Origin: Progne subis subis
Lineage: Eukaryota > Chordata > Aves > Passeriformes > Hirundinidae
Direction: 5' to 3'
DNA length: 64,000 nt
Assembly: GCA_022316685.1 (NCBI GenBank)
Contig: JAKJHU010000061.1
Span: 3,223,709 to 3,287,708, forward strand
The number at the start of each line of letters is the position of its first letter. Position 1 is the stretch's first letter. The position numbers and the translations under genes are program-made. Of this stretch, positions 24,991 through 38,129 are shown piece after piece. The notes under the pieces were generated by a model. It made no database searches, was not told the origin of the DNA, and was given only the letters and a program-made list of their open reading frames with translations.

Positions 24991-27239
24991 AGAGAACTCC
25001 ACTTAGGGAGAAATCTTTTAAAAATTTTGTCCAGAGAGCAAGCACTGTGGTTCTGCAATTCTTCCAACAGGATGCTGCTATCAGAGGGAGAAAAATAGAG
25101 TAATTTAAAAATCAGACCTGACTTCAGGATCTTTGAGGACTTTGTGGAAAACCATAAGACTAAACTCATAGGATGCTGCTAAATCCTTTGCAGCAGTTTT
25201 TCAGCTTTGCAGTATTCCCCTTGTTCTTACAGAGGCTGGCTGGATTCACCTCATCTACTGGAGGATGTCCACAATGTGGCATCCCTGTATGAAACAGTCT
25301 TTCTACTTCTTTTGCACTCAGTTCAGAGAAAGAAACACTTCAAGGGTGATACCTGGGCTTGCAGCTGGCCCCTAAAAGAGATTGGATGAATCGCACTGCA
25401 AGTGTGATTGCCCATGGATTATAAAGGCAGTCCAGCCAACGAATTCAGATGGATATACCTGAAATTAGGGACTGTTTAACCCTCCTTAGGTGTCTGTATG
25501 CAGGACCTTTCTCATTCAGCACTGCTCATTCCAGTGGGTGATACTGAGAGGTGCAATGGCCCAGGTGCTCCATTGTGGCAGACCTGGCTTTGACACCTTC
25601 AAAGCTCCCTGCTGTGAGTTTCAGGAATATTTTCCCTCTTAGGATCTGAGTGTTGAGCTTATCCCTGGAGGGAAGAATAGCAGAGTTGTTCTGCAGAGCC
25701 TGGCAGGGCTGCCCTGGCTGACTCCTCGTTTACGTGCTGGTGCTGTAAATACATAATGTCCAAACCTTCTGGCTACAGATCAGCTTTGGTGCATTGCAGC
25801 AACAAGAACTTCTTCCTCATCCTGCCTTCATGTTTCTCTGAAGAAGCAAAGTTTGTAGCTTATAATCATACTTGTAAAACTGAAGCCCAATTACAATCTG
25901 CAACCAACTTTTATAGCTTGGTATTAAGAGGACTACATTTTGTAATATAATTAGGGTATTTTAAAATTATGGTTTTTATATTTACTGTAGATCTTAAAAC
26001 TGGTGATGATTAATTTATTTTTTTCTAATGTAACTGATTGCATAATGTTGGAAGCTACAGAGGCTCTCGTTTACAACTCTATATGTTAGGAAGAATCTGG
26101 AATCTCAGGGCTGTTCCCTCCCATTTGCTGGCTGCAAGGCAGACTGACAAAAGCAGCTTTCTTGCCAAAGTTCTACTGAGAATCTGCACCTCCCATTCCC
26201 AGTGAACCTGGTGTGGCCTTTGGCTTCCATGCTGGAACACACCCTGTGAGTTAAGTCAACGATTGGAAAAAAGCCTCTCAGGTTCCTTCTTCCCTAGTGC
26301 ACAAGTCTCCTATCAGGTCACAGAAAGGGTGGGAAGGTGAAAGGGAAGGGTCAGCAGACCTGGGAGCTCTGGAGAGCCACCAGCGGTTCCAGCCTGGCGG
26401 CACTGACAGCACCCTCGGAGGCAGATCCCTCCACAGCCTCTCCCTGCTGCTCCCACTCCCAGCATGGGATATGTCGGGTCAGCTGCACCGTGGCAGAGGC
26501 CTTGGCATGGGGCTGGGAGTGAGGGATGTGTATTTGTAACCACCAGCTGCCACCAGAGCCAGTTGTGTGACTTTCCCTCTCCACTGTGAGTCTGAACGTG
26601 TTCAGGGATGCACCTTCAGGGCTGTGGTTTTCTCTGAGGTAGCTTAGTTTGTTGCTTTGCCTGCTGTACATTTATTCTGCAGGTTTCTGAGAGGCTGCTT
26701 TCTTTCTGGCTGGATTTTCTGGGTAGAGGGGACCTTAAAAGATACTTACAAACTGCATCTGTTTTGCTCCTCGTGTTTAAATCTCTAGCAGATTGTCAAG
26801 TGAAGGCCATACTGAATAATTTTAGATCTTACTTGTCTAAATTTCACTGATGTGCTTTTTAGGTTTCCACTACATCTGCCTGATGTCTTTTGACCTTCCT
26901 AGAAAATCAGAAATAGCCCTGCACAGGCAGTCCCTACTCAGCAAACTGTGTGTTTATAAAGCTGCAGTGTAGATGGATGTGTCTTAGTTAAAACATCAGT
27001 CTTCCTGTAGGACTAATTGGCCAGGTGCCAGTCCTTGAAGAATGAAGCTGTTCCAACATGTAATCAAGTAGCTCCTGTGGGCCCCCAACTGCTGCCTCAG
27101 GACAGCCCTACCTGCCACCATGCCGAGATGGCTTTCATTGCCAGCCAAGCAGAACAATCCCCCTTTGGAGAAGAGCAGCTTTGGAGTATAAATGTGTTTG
27201 AGCTTTCTCCAGCCTTGGGGGAAGGGAATCCGCACACTC
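24991..27239. other. Non-coding stretch, no gene seen
   Basis: Mixed AT-rich DNA with a GC-richer interval at 26300-26600, where frames stay open on both strands. No domain, splice-bordered exon or transposon was recognised. Confidence 0.55.
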
Positions 27240-27440
27240 TAAACAAATGGAGATTCTTATATCAATTGTTTGTGCCTTAATTATTGCAAAGGATAATTAA
27301 GGAATCCCACAGGGGCTTGGGCTGTAAATCATTGAAGGACTTCATCGTTCACTCCGTGCTGGCAGGTTCGGGATTTGTGATGACAAGGCACTCTTCTCTG
27401 ATCTCGTAGAGGATTTAACCTAGGCTTTATGAAGCCCATG
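27240..27440. promoter_or_regulatory. Candidate SOX/homeobox-rich regulatory block
   Basis: CAATTGTTTGTG (SOX-like ATTGTT) is followed within 30 bp by TTAATTATTGCAAAGG and ATAATTAAGG (27278-27303), then a CpG-containing stretch (TTCATCGTTCACTCCGTG, GGTTCGGGA). Closely packed ATTGT and TAATTA words in non-repetitive DNA suggest an enhancer. Unproven. Confidence 0.28.
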
Positions 27441-30400
27441 ATAACTGGGTGTCACATGCCAGGCACTTCTGGAGTCTGTGCACGTCCATATTTCATTGCA
27501 GACAAAATTAAAAGACACTGGTGCATAATCCAAGTTAGTTGACCCCAACCTCTGCTGGCTCTGGGCAACAATGCTGTGCAGGAAATGCCCTGAGATCATC
27601 ACCTGCCCCCTGGTCCTTGGCTTTAGAGCAACCTTCTGCTATGATTAATTATCTCATAAGGTTACAAGGACTATGGGAGGGGGTAGCTGGCCATATATTT
27701 CAGAGTTTCTGTGGCTGCCTTATTCAAAAAGCAAGTTGTTAACTAGTAACTTCCCACCTCTTGCTCTTGGGACCAAAGATTTTTACTCACATGCACAAAC
27801 AGCATAAGAACAGGGACTGAAGTTGCCCAGTCCGACTGTGTCCTATGGCAAAATCAGCTTTACTTACATCACTCTTGATAGATGTTTGACCAACCTTGCT
27901 TAAGTATTCCCATTGTCTTCTGCAAATTTTCCTATTCCACACTCTGAGACATTAAGAGAAATAATAGAAGTAGACCTAGAACAGCTCTTCAGGATATCCA
28001 CTCAAAACATGCTTCCAATTTGACAATGATTTCCTATTAAATATTTTGTTGCACAGCTTTTCAGCCTCTCGCATCCACTGCTGAGTTACTTGAAGCTCAA
28101 ATTTCTGAGCTTGCCTATAAGAATGTCTCATGAGTCAGAGTCAAAAGACTTGCTTAAAACAAGCCGTGACAACTGTTGTTTCTCCCCTATCCCTGAGCCT
28201 GTAATCCTGTCATGGAAAGAATAGAGCTTGGTTTGACATCATCTGTTCCCAGTAGTTGTATGTTTGTGCTTGCTGATTTTCTTGTTACCTTCTGTGGGTT
28301 TACAAGTGGTTTCATTCTTTTGTTTTGGTACCTGTGCAGAAGCTGAATTTTATTTGCCAGACAGTAATTTCTCAGTTCTTCATCTCCTGATTTCTGGTGG
28401 GTGCTGTGCTGGTCTTCTGCCAGAACTCTGGCCCTTCCCTGTCCCTTAGGCATCCTCAAAAACAACTGCTAACAAGTCCAGAGATTGTTTCCAAAGTACC
28501 TGAGGGTAGATGGTATCAAAGCCAGCTGAGTGGAAAAGCCTGTAAAAAAATTAAAAATAAAATAAAACAAGACTCTTCCTAATCAAAACTTGTCCTTCAT
28601 TGTCACATGTGGCAGCTGTGACAGTGTTGGCTCCTGGACTGTCTTACCCATCTCCAAAACAGGTTGAGGTGGGTGTCACTGTGCGGGCTGTCCATCTGTG
28701 TGCCTCTAACACAGAGTTATACTATCATTTCCTTTAAGATTATGCCTACAAACACCAGGAGGCCCTCATTTTAGAGATTATGGATACGTAAAGAGACAAT
28801 AGTTGCTCTGAAGAGTGTGGATCTATAAAGAGAAGAGAGGAAAAATAATACAACATACATGCAGGAGTGGGAAACTCCATGGACAGGGAGAAATGGACAA
28901 GCTGGATATAGCCTTTGGTTTATGTGATTTTAATTTGATTTTTTTTAAAGTGCAATTCTTACTACCTGCAGTTGCTCAAATGAGTTCAATACCTGTTACA
29001 TTTGACAGGGAAAAAGAAGTGTATTTTGTCAGCTAAGACAAAGCTCCTACACGTACAAGTCTGTGACAAAGATGCCCGACTTGTTTGTTAAGATGTATTT
29101 CCTAGTCCCACTTGGCTATCACTCACACAGTGAGCGTTGTATAAATTTGTGATTTCACTAAGAGGCACAAAATCTGGTCAGAATGAGACAGTTTGTTCAC
29201 CAAGTTTTGCTGCATTTTTTGGAGGGTGAGTAGGGGGTGGTGTAAAATTAACCTGTTCTGGCTTGGGAGTATCTATCAAGTAGCTGCTTCCATAAGCAAA
29301 TTAATAGCATAAATTCACTCAAATCTTCCTAAATCCTTTGGTTATTCTCTCATTAACTCCACTGGGTGCTGGGATAAGCCCCCAAAGGCTCAGGCAGCAA
29401 TATGAGGTGAGGCAAAAGCTCTGCTCTCTGAGCTCACACACATTTGCCCATTCCTCTGAGTGCAGCTGCAGTGGTGTTTAATGCTGCATGTCAGAATGTA
29501 CTTCCAAACTGCCTTGGAGTTTAGTAAAAAATCCATTAAGCACTAAGTTTTCCTCTTTCTTGAAAGTGAAATCAGTTTAGCCTAGATACATACTGAAAGG
29601 TGAATAGTCTCTTAATGTGTGCATGGGCACCCAGGCTCAGTGGGTGAGAAGCAGCTCAAACTTTCTGTTGCTGTGGCTTGTAAGGCTATGCAGAACTGGG
29701 AGGGAAAATATGTGCTCTGAACCTGGGCCAAAGCTGACTTAAAGACTTTAGAACTCGGAGTTGTTCTGAAATAAAACAATTGGGACATTAGTCATATGGA
29801 GACAGGGCTGCTCGTTCCAGTGTGTCAAAAGATGGACTAAGCCAAGTGGTGCACGTGACACAAATACCTCCACAGTTTCTGCCTCAGGCTTTTAGGAGAT
29901 TGGGGCATTGAACAGTGAAACAAAGGTAAACAGAAATGAGATTTTTGGGGAAAAATTCTTTCTTAATATAAGAGAAAGGAAGATGCCCAATGGGTTCTCA
30001 AAGCCATTCCCGTGTTTTCAGTACCTGTGTTTCCCCCAGAAGGTTCCTTGTCTGGAACCTTCCTCAGGCAATTGGGTTCATGAGAGAAACAGCATGGCCA
30101 GAAGAATCCATGTGGTGGGATTGAGCAGTGGATTTGCAGAGTTTTGTGGGCAAGGACAAAACCTCACCTGGCTTTCTGAGGTGTGAAGGACAGCCAGACA
30201 ACAAAAGCACGGAAAAAGCTGGAGATGGGAGATTTTGGACAGCTGTCCACCTTCACTCTAAGGTCTCTATGCAGCCATGTGTTTCAGATGTTCATGGGCC
30301 AGGCTGATCCTTGTGACTCCAGCTGGTCTCTGAACCATGAAGACCTTTTTGGGTTGAGCCTCCAAAGAGTTCTTCAAAGCCGTGAGTATCATGAGCCCAG

Positions 30401-31419
30401 GGATGAAGGCACTGGCTGGGCAGTGACCTTTGCTGTTCTGGCTGTGTGAATGTGGCACAAACGTGGAATCACACACATAAAAGGTACTGAATCAAAATTT
30501 AGTCAACACTTTTATTCTGTTCTCCAACTTGTGCTCATTGTTTTATATCTGAGCATGCTGAAGCCTGGAGTGATTGAGGGGGCTTGCTTTCATTGCGACT
30601 GAGCCTGCTCTTCATGCTGAGCACTTTGTGTTTCTCTGCCTGGAAAATTTCAAATAAAATGTCAGTCTGTGCATCTCATTAATCTGCTAACTACTAAGTT
30701 AAAGGTCTAAGTGTGCTTAAAAATGTAACATAGGTTGTAAGTTCAAGGATACAGTTAAGGTTTGAATCCTTTCCTCTGCTCCATCCATCCATCCTGTCTG
30801 CCAGTCATCTCACTCTCGTGCAGTTTGAATCCAAATGAGCCTGATGCAGAAAGGCCTGGATGGTACACTGAGTTAGCTTCAAAGCAGAGAGGAAAGTAGT
30901 TGAAGCAAAATCAATACTTTTGAAAGATAAAAGAGTTACAAAGCCTTTTTCCTTGAATACATCTGTCCATGTGTCACAAGAAACCACCAGCACCTTTGAT
31001 GTTCATTTGGCAGCACTTGCAGCTGAGTCTTCAGCCTGTGTCAGTCTAAGAGACACTGAAATCCATCTTCTCCTCAAGGAGAGGGTCACTGGGTCAAACC
31101 AGGGAGAAGCTGGCGTGGCTTTGAAAAGCCATCCTAGACTGTGCTGTGAATGGGCACTGGGTCTCTTGGGTAGCTGTTGTAGCTTGCACAGACGCCTTCT
31201 CCACACGATGTGTGTCATTTCAGTTCCTCGAGCACTAAAAGACCCATGTATTTTCTTTTTGATAATGTGTTTATAGATCCATGTGTGTGTGTTTGTGTTC
31301 GCTCCATGTTATTATTTACAGCTAACTCTATCCCCTGCTATTTCCTTCTCCCTCTTTTGTTACATTGGGTGCCATATTTCCATGCCATATGCCACTTAAG
31401 CTGCACCTTTATGTGTACA
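27441..31419. other. Non-coding stretch, no gene seen
   Basis: About 4 kb without a recognisable gene or transposon. An A-rich run with TAAAATAAAA lies at about 28541-28570. Frames are short and random-looking. Confidence 0.55.
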
Positions 31420-31570
31420 AAATGTGTACCTAATTTGCATGCACAGTTACTACCATTGTAGACACAGGCACGGAGTGAGTAGGCATATTTGCATGCAATT
31501 ATCTGATTTGCTTGTCCAATTGTGGTGATTTGCATATGCAGATTGTGTGCACAGTTGTACATTTACATTT
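31420..31570 (+). promoter_or_regulatory. Cluster of three octamer (POU) sites
   Basis: The perfect octamer ATTTGCAT occurs three times on the plus strand: 31433-31440, 31487-31494 and 31528-31535. The second continues into GCAATTA and the third into ATGCAG. A near-match (GATTTGCTTG) lies at about 31505. Octamers are bound by POU factors (OCT/BRN class), often with SOX partners; CAATTGTGG at 31517 is SOX-like. An 8-mer is expected about once per 33 kb per strand at random, so three in 103 bp is unlikely by chance. The block is not a tandem repeat, which favours a real POU-dependent element. Confidence 0.5.
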
Positions 31571-34500
31571 TTTAAAAACTGGCCTCAATGCTTTATTAAA
31601 ATAGCTTTAAGCTTCCTCTTATAAAATATTGAAGATCCTAGAACCCCTCTGGCTTTGCAGTGTTATATCCCCTCAGTAAATGATCTCCACATTTTTATAT
31701 TCTCTCTCGTCCAGTACTCAAGAGAGATTTAGTCTGCAGATTTATACATCCATTATTTCAAGGTATATTTGATCTTCTCCATATGCCTCTGTTAATCCAC
31801 CTTAGCTGTAAGTAAAGAAAAAGAATACCCTTGCTTAACTTTCAGAGGATATTCCACCTCTCTGAGTCTGTGTTCTCCATTTAAACCCAGAATTTTTTTC
31901 AATGTATTAATTCTGATGGAACTGAAAAGATTTTTTTCCTAATAGGGAATTCATCAGTTGCTATGGGTAAATCCAAGACTGTAATGTGTGCTCTGGCACC
32001 ACTTTAGCATGAAGGGACCAAATGTGTCTTTGAAAGCATCTGAAAGTTTTTTCTGCGAACATTTCAACTAAGAGGAAAGTTGCCAGTTTGGTTCCTGTGC
32101 CTTAAATTCTTTCAGATGCGAATTTTACTTTATCGTGATTTCTCAATCATAATTCCAACACCGTGAGACTTAACTTGTCCCACCTGCATGACCAGTAAAA
32201 TTCTGATAACTTCACTAACTGCAGTATAGCTCTAGCTTGGAATAAATGGTCCCTTAGTGCTTGGTGCTGCACACAATTCCAGTGTCTGTGCACCCCATGG
32301 CGATGAAGAATTCAGCTGGGCAATCTGCAGTTCTGTCAGGCCCACACTGAGGCTTCTGATAGTGCCTGGGCTTTAGACAATTCATTTTTAGACCAATGCA
32401 TTTGTCTGGAATTCTCTCAGGATTTAAAAAATGCACCGACAGAGTTTTATATCTCATAGTTACACAGTACTAAGTCTAGGTTGTTATTAAAGCCTCGTAC
32501 AAAAATTATAAATACTGCTTACAAGGGACTAAATTAGCCTTCAAGTAAGAGGATGAACCACCTCTAATTTTGTGCTCTCAGGTCATTCTGCAAATGTTCA
32601 GGAAATGGTTGAACAATGTTATTGTCTTGCTCCAGCATTTAGTCAAAGGCTTCTTTGCTTTAGCCTGGCTCTTCCAGAATATCTTGAAGAGGGAAGTCAA
32701 GCTCTAGAAATTGGAATGCTTTGCTGAGAGTGAGAAAACATAGGAGCAGCTCTCAGGCCCCACTGTGCACATCCACTGAGCAGAGCTGTTCCAGCAGAGG
32801 TTTGGAAAAAGTTCCTTGGTTTCAATTCCTTCCTTCTCTTTGATTTGCTTTGAAAGCACATTCCTGCCCTGGCCTAAAATGCTAACACAGACATAGCCAG
32901 CATTATTCCTTGCTGCTGTCTCCCCTCTTCAGGCTTTTAACAGGCTCTTCCTTAGCAGGGAATTCGCTGTCTGCTGTGCAGGCAGCTGTTCCAAAGGGCT
33001 GGGTACAGCAGCTGGCTCTGCCTAAGTGGCATCTTTATCCTTGTGGAGCATCAGGATGCTGACATGCCGTGGGTGCTGCTGATCAGGGGCTCCTTGCAGC
33101 CCGTGGCCGCAGGAGCTTTGTTTTTGCCATGTTTCTGCTGAAGGAACAGATTTCCTTCCCTGCTCCCAGGCTCAGGTTGGGAGCAGCGCCGTTGCTCTGC
33201 AGCCACGTGTTCTCCTCTGTTCCACCTGACGGGTTGTGCCAAGTGGGACTTAGTTTGCCTTTAGCGTGTCACATAAAGTTCATTAAAATAAAATGTGAGG
33301 GTTTTTTAATGCCCAAAATATAGTATTTAAAGGCTAGTCAGAAATTACCTGGAAATATCCCTCTCCGTGCAGGAAATTGTATATAATTATAGCACATTAC
33401 TGCCAGTCTGTGCCTGCCACTGTGTGTTACTCAGTCCCAGTTTATTTTGGGTTAGGAGGCAGGTTTCATTTTATTGTAACTCTGCTTACAAAACATCCAG
33501 GATCCCTAAATCTCTGCAGGCTACAACTACAGCAGAATTTTGATTATGTTTTACTTTTAGGCCTCTTTCCCAGTGCTTTGCACTTTGAACAATCATCTTT
33601 AAGCAAGTGACTGCAATTCCCATGGATTTATCCTTAGGAAATGTACTAAGCGTCCCCTGGCATCAGAATTAATCATACTGAATACAGAAAAATACATTTA
33701 AACCCAGCTCCAGCAGGGAACCTGCTTTGGGATAAACTATGAATTCTAGTTTACCCAACATCCTGCTTTGCAATCCCTGCTGCACCCCTAAAAATGAAAC
33801 AGGCTATAAAAGTAACAATGACTTTTATAGTCCAAGGTGAGAAAAAAGGGAAAAAAAAAAAAAAAAAAGGCCCAACCCAAAACCTACATGGGAAGATTCA
33901 ATCACAAAAGCGTTTTATAATCAGCAAAGAAGGTTTTAGGACCATGTGATATATAAAGAAATGTGTAAGTTCATAGAAGTGTGGAAACTTGAGATTGAAC
34001 ACTTCCAACTGCAGGGGGATTGCAGTCATGATCTGAGCCTGTTCTGTAATGCAATAATAATGCACACAAACACAAAGCAGTTCTGCAATTTCAAATGAAC
34101 ACAAGATTTTAAAAGTGGTCTTTATTCCCTTGAAAAGGTAAAGCAGTTCTTTGCTCAGTATAGCAACAGCAAAAGTGTCTCAGGTATGAGATGTTAAAAA
34201 AAATACAGTGCGAAAATGGATCTTTCATCTAAGTGGAAGGAGGGAGTGAGGCTACATTGACCTAAATAATGGAAAGGTTTGGAACTATGAGGCAATGGAT
34301 AAAAACTGATTCAGGTAAATTCCTCACATGTTCAAAGTCTGAGAGTGCAAAACCTATTAATTTGAAGAATGTATATAAAAGGCCTGTAATGGGTGATTAA
34401 GAGGGGCTATTTGAAGTCTGAAAGTGCCACTTTCTGACAGCAGTAGGCCTGGAATTCACATTGCTCAAGGAAAATAAGGATTGTTATAGGACACAGGCAT

Positions 34501-34669
34501 AAACTGGTACAAACAGATGTATATTTGTCATGAAGTCTTGGGGGCTTGAAATTAGAATGAAGTGATTAAAAGTTTAAGCAAAAAGCAGTAAGATGTGCTT
34601 TTCAGTGAGGGCTAAAAGTCTAACTTACTGAGCTGGAAAAGGGATTTTCTGATATAGTTGTCTCTTGTG
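31571..34669. other. Non-coding stretch, no gene seen
   Basis: No gene recognised. A CpG-containing GC-richer patch lies at 33060-33240, and an A18 run at 33851-33868. DNA just left of the CR1 piece (34120-34669) may be older LINE sequence, but I cannot match it by eye. Confidence 0.5.
33851..33868. repeat. A18 homopolymer
   Basis: An uninterrupted run of 18 A between GGG and GG. No retrocopy-like frame is associated. Confidence 0.85.
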
Positions 34670-34898
34670 GGTCTGTGCTGTTGAACATCTTCACCAACAA
34701 TCTGGAGGCTGGGGATGGCACACACTGGGAGTGGGGCAGCACCCAGACAAGCTTCCCAGGGGGCAGTGAAATCTCCATCCTTCAGGTTTGTCTAAACTCA
34801 GCTGAATAGAGCTCTGAGCTGGCCTGGAACCCAACTGGAGCAAACGGTCTCCAGAGAGCCCCTCCTGGGTCTCCTGGGATTTTATGACTTTGTGGTTC
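34670..34898 (+). mobile_element. CR1 LINE fragment, decayed
   Basis: The left part translates to LLNIFTNNLEAGDGT, which resembles the CR1 ORF2 reverse-transcriptase segment LFNIFINDLD-x-G. The right part (about 34817-34898) matches the 3' end pattern of a degraded CR1: GAGCAAACGGTCTCCAGAGAG, then a CTCCTGGGTCTCCTGGGATTTTATGACTTTG stretch in place of the usual CCAGAGGTCCCTTCCAACC...TTCTATGATT. The two parts are far apart in an intact element, so a large internal deletion has occurred. It is inactive and older than the copy at 9951-10505. Confidence 0.7.
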
Positions 34899-37280
34899 TC
34901 TCTTTGGCTGCGTGTGCTGTTTGTCTGAGCCTCCATCCCTGTGTTCATGTGCTGTTTGTGCTGCCTTGTGGGAGAGGGTGGCTGGGTTGGTTCCTGGCTG
35001 TTGCTGGGGAGGATGGGCTAAATCAGGAGCCCACTACATCAGCTCTTCTTGGAACAGAGGCTTCCTGTTCTGGACCAACATCTGAAAAAGCTTTGTGTTT
35101 CCCTTTCCATTGGAATTGCTTTTCTCTCCCTTCCACAGCTTGGGGGTCACATCTCTCCTTTCTGTAACTCCACCAGGGCCAATTTGGCCGGTGTTTTTCC
35201 CTATCTCTCAGCCAAAGACACAATTAAAAGAGGTCCTGACAAATCACTGCAAAGGGAGTTATTTCCTCTCTAAATACTCTCCCTGGGCTAAATCCTTTAT
35301 GTGAGATGCAGCCTTTTGACAGCCCCTGGGAAGCTGGTGGAAAACACATCTGATGTCTCTTACTCAGTCAGAAGACCTGATTTCAGCAGAAAATATCTGG
35401 ACCTACTTCTCCTTGCTGCAGCTCCCAGATATCCCCTTGTGGGTACCTCAGCAGCCATTACATGGAGCCAGTCCTGAAAGCAGACAGTTTTTCCTCGTTT
35501 TATAATGGGAGAGTTTGTTTCTGCTGAGAATACAGTTTTTACCAGACTGCCTGCAGGACAATACAATAAAAGATTTATCCTTAATAGCATTTCACTGAAG
35601 TTTCACCACAGGAGACAGGGTTTTTTGTTGTGCCTTTTTTTATTATTATTATTTTCCCCTTCAGTTGCTATGAAAGTCTCTGCTCTTAGATTTTTTTTTT
35701 TTTTCCCCCAGAGCATAATCCCTAGATGTCCTCTGCCACCTCTCAGCTCTGAATTTTTCTCCTTTCTTCCATTGTTTCTCATCTCTGACACACTTCTCTC
35801 ATTTTTGTTTTTGTCTCTTCTTCTATTATGTAGTCAGTGGAAATTAGAAAAGAAACTGGTTGTGAGCACAGTAACTCTGAAGTTGGACAAGGCACCAGTA
35901 GCAAAACTAATGTGAAATAGGAACTAAGCTTTGTTCAGCTGCACCTTCATGTTTGGTTTTCTCCCCATGCGTCTGCTAGGCACATTCTGCTCATTTACAA
36001 GCTGTGACTCCATGACTTCTCCTCCCTTCCCTCCAGGTCTCAGGCGAGCCCCAAGTGCACACCCATCTCCCTGCCCCAGGATCTATCCAGGTGAGGGGCA
36101 GCCACTCTGATCTCCCAGAGCTAATCCCAGGAGAGGCAGCACCCTGCAGAGGGCAGGTAGGGAATGGAATTCTCTGTAAGGTGCCTTTTCTTCCTAATGA
36201 GCTCAGTGCCAGGTCGTTTAATGAGAGAACACAATCCTGAACCGGTGAGATCCCTGACAATTGTCTCAATAAGGGTCCAGAGTCCTTCTGGAGTCATCTG
36301 GAGATCCAGTGATGTCCAGTATGTGCCTCCTGACTTGGCTGGAGGGAGACTTGGGGTAATATTCCATCTCACACTGGTCAAACCTTGTCCTCCTCTTGTT
36401 TCCTGATACTAAATAAGCAGAATGGTGCCTTCCTTCTTCCTAAAGTGCTGCACAACTCAGGGTTGAAAAGAGCTTCTTGAGCAGCATGTCTCATAATTAA
36501 TTGTTATCCTAAGCTTCCTCAGGTGCCTGAATGCTTGAAAAATCTAAGAATTTATGGGCATTTGGTAACGTCTGAAAATGAAAAGTCTCTTTAATATGCT
36601 TATGATAAGTATTTGCACTATTTTAGAAAGCTATTTTCATTCCACTCAGACACTTGTTAAATAACTTTTTAGAACTTGAACATTTACTGCTCATTTTATG
36701 TGTGCAATAAATCAATCAGATTTAACAAAGGAAAGAACCTGATTTGCCCACAGCCCTGTCTGAGCACAGAGGTGCCATTTTGCAATCTAATGAAGCTTTC
36801 AGTTAAAGAAATGAAAGGTGGGGGGGAGACTTTGATGCTTAATAAAAATGATTCAGCATCCTCATAACTTTGACAAGTGGTGTGACTTACAAACCTTCCA
36901 GTGGAGCAGTGTGACAATAGAGTAGGAACTTACAAGTCTAGACTACAGAAAATACACACCAACACTAATGTATCCTCCCCAAGCCCCAAAGAGCTTTGGT
37001 AAAGGGAAGGGCCCCAAGCAAAGCAATTAATATAAACAGACTATAGTGCCATGAAGAAAATCCATGCTGTGGGTTTGGACTCACGGCAGGAAAAGAGATC
37101 TACATGCACTCAGCTTTCAGTATTTACTCTTGTTTAAATTACTGAGAAGATACTGAGGTTGCAGACTTTTTAAGGTAGGGGCTACCATGCTGTATTTGTA
37201 TGTGACTGCCACAAAAACAGGATATTCCAGCTTGAAATGGGCTTCTTTGCTGATAATGACACATTCTGTACTGAATAAGC
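34899..37280. other. Non-coding stretch with one possible short exon
   Basis: No gene recognised. T-rich runs lie at about 35635-35655 and 35692-35704, so the 136-codon plus frame at 35505-35915 is low-complexity (Phe/Leu-rich). The only exon-like signal is at 36037-36090. Confidence 0.5.
36037..36090 (+). other. Possible 54-nt exon (splice-like borders)
   Basis: A strong acceptor (pyrimidine tract TTCTCCTCCCTTCCCTCCAG ending at 36036) precedes 54 nt that are open in all three frames. These end in CCAG with a good donor, GTGAGG, at 36091. In frame 0 it reads VSGEPQVHTHLPAPGSIQ. The length is a multiple of three, so it could be a cassette exon. There is no homology that I recognise and no partner exons in the window. 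Chance pairing of splice-like sites in C/T-rich DNA is quite possible. Confidence 0.15.
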
Positions 37281-37487
37281 CACTGTGAGTGTGGGGAGCA
37301 CTGGCACAGGATGCCCAGAGCAGCTGTGGCTGCCCCTGGATCCCTGGAAGTGTCTAAGGCCAGGCTGGACACTGGGGCTTGGAGCAACCTGGGAGAGTGG
37401 AAGGTGTCCCTGCTCATGGCAGGGAGTGGAAAAAGCTGATTTTTTAAGGTCCCTTCCAACCCAGGCCACTTTAGGATTCTGTGATAT
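37281..37487 (+). mobile_element. CR1 LINE, 3' UTR end
   Basis: A close match to the avian CR1 3' end in forward orientation, with landmarks in order: CACTGTGAGTGTGGGGAGCA, CTGGCACAGGATGCCCAGAG, the TGTGGCTGCCCCTGGATCCC segment, CTAAGGCCAGGCTGGACACT, CTTGGAGCAACCTGGGAGAG, TGGAAGGTGTCCCTGCTCAT, AAGGTCCCTTCCAACCCAGG and the terminal TTAGGATTCTGTGAT. The element is 5'-truncated to about 200 bp. Frames through it are not genes. Confidence 0.93.
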
Positions 37488-38129
37488 TTAGGCATACTCA
37501 GCACTACATGTGGCTCTAATATGGCCACAATCTTTTCTTACACATTACTCAAGTCTCTACTGTTTCTAAAACAATGCATTGTTTTTCCTTCTATTTTCCT
37601 TGCACTTCATAGTTAATCAGTACAGAGTTTAAAGAGGGATTTATATATACATAAAAAGAAGGGTTCCTTAACACCTCTGTAAATCATCCATCCTTCACAG
37701 TCTGGAGTTATTACCAGATGGGTATTTGTCGAGGCCTGTCTGAAGAGACTCTCTGTGACTTTGATGTATTTTTCCTATGCTGCTAACAAATGGGTCACAG
37801 CCCAGTTATGCGATTATACAACATGTTTACAGCTCCTGCCATGCTGAGGATGCACAGAATATTGCTTGGCAGGAGGCAAGACATGCATCTTGTATGATAT
37901 AAGAAGTTCTGCCTCTCTCCCTTCCATCCCTTTATATACACAAGCAACCTCACAAGGACAAAACTTCCTTGCTGTCATTTTTGAGAGTGCTGGGGCTGAG
38001 TCTCACAGACCCCAAGTCTCACAGTCTTTAATACGCTTTCAGGCTCAGCACCAAAAAAACATTAAAACTGTACTGCATGAAGGCTTCTGTGTTATGAAGT
38101 ATCATCATCCAAACACTTTAAGTAGTATT
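37488..38129. other. Non-coding stretch, no gene seen
   Basis: AT-rich DNA with short frames. Nothing recognised. Confidence 0.5.
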
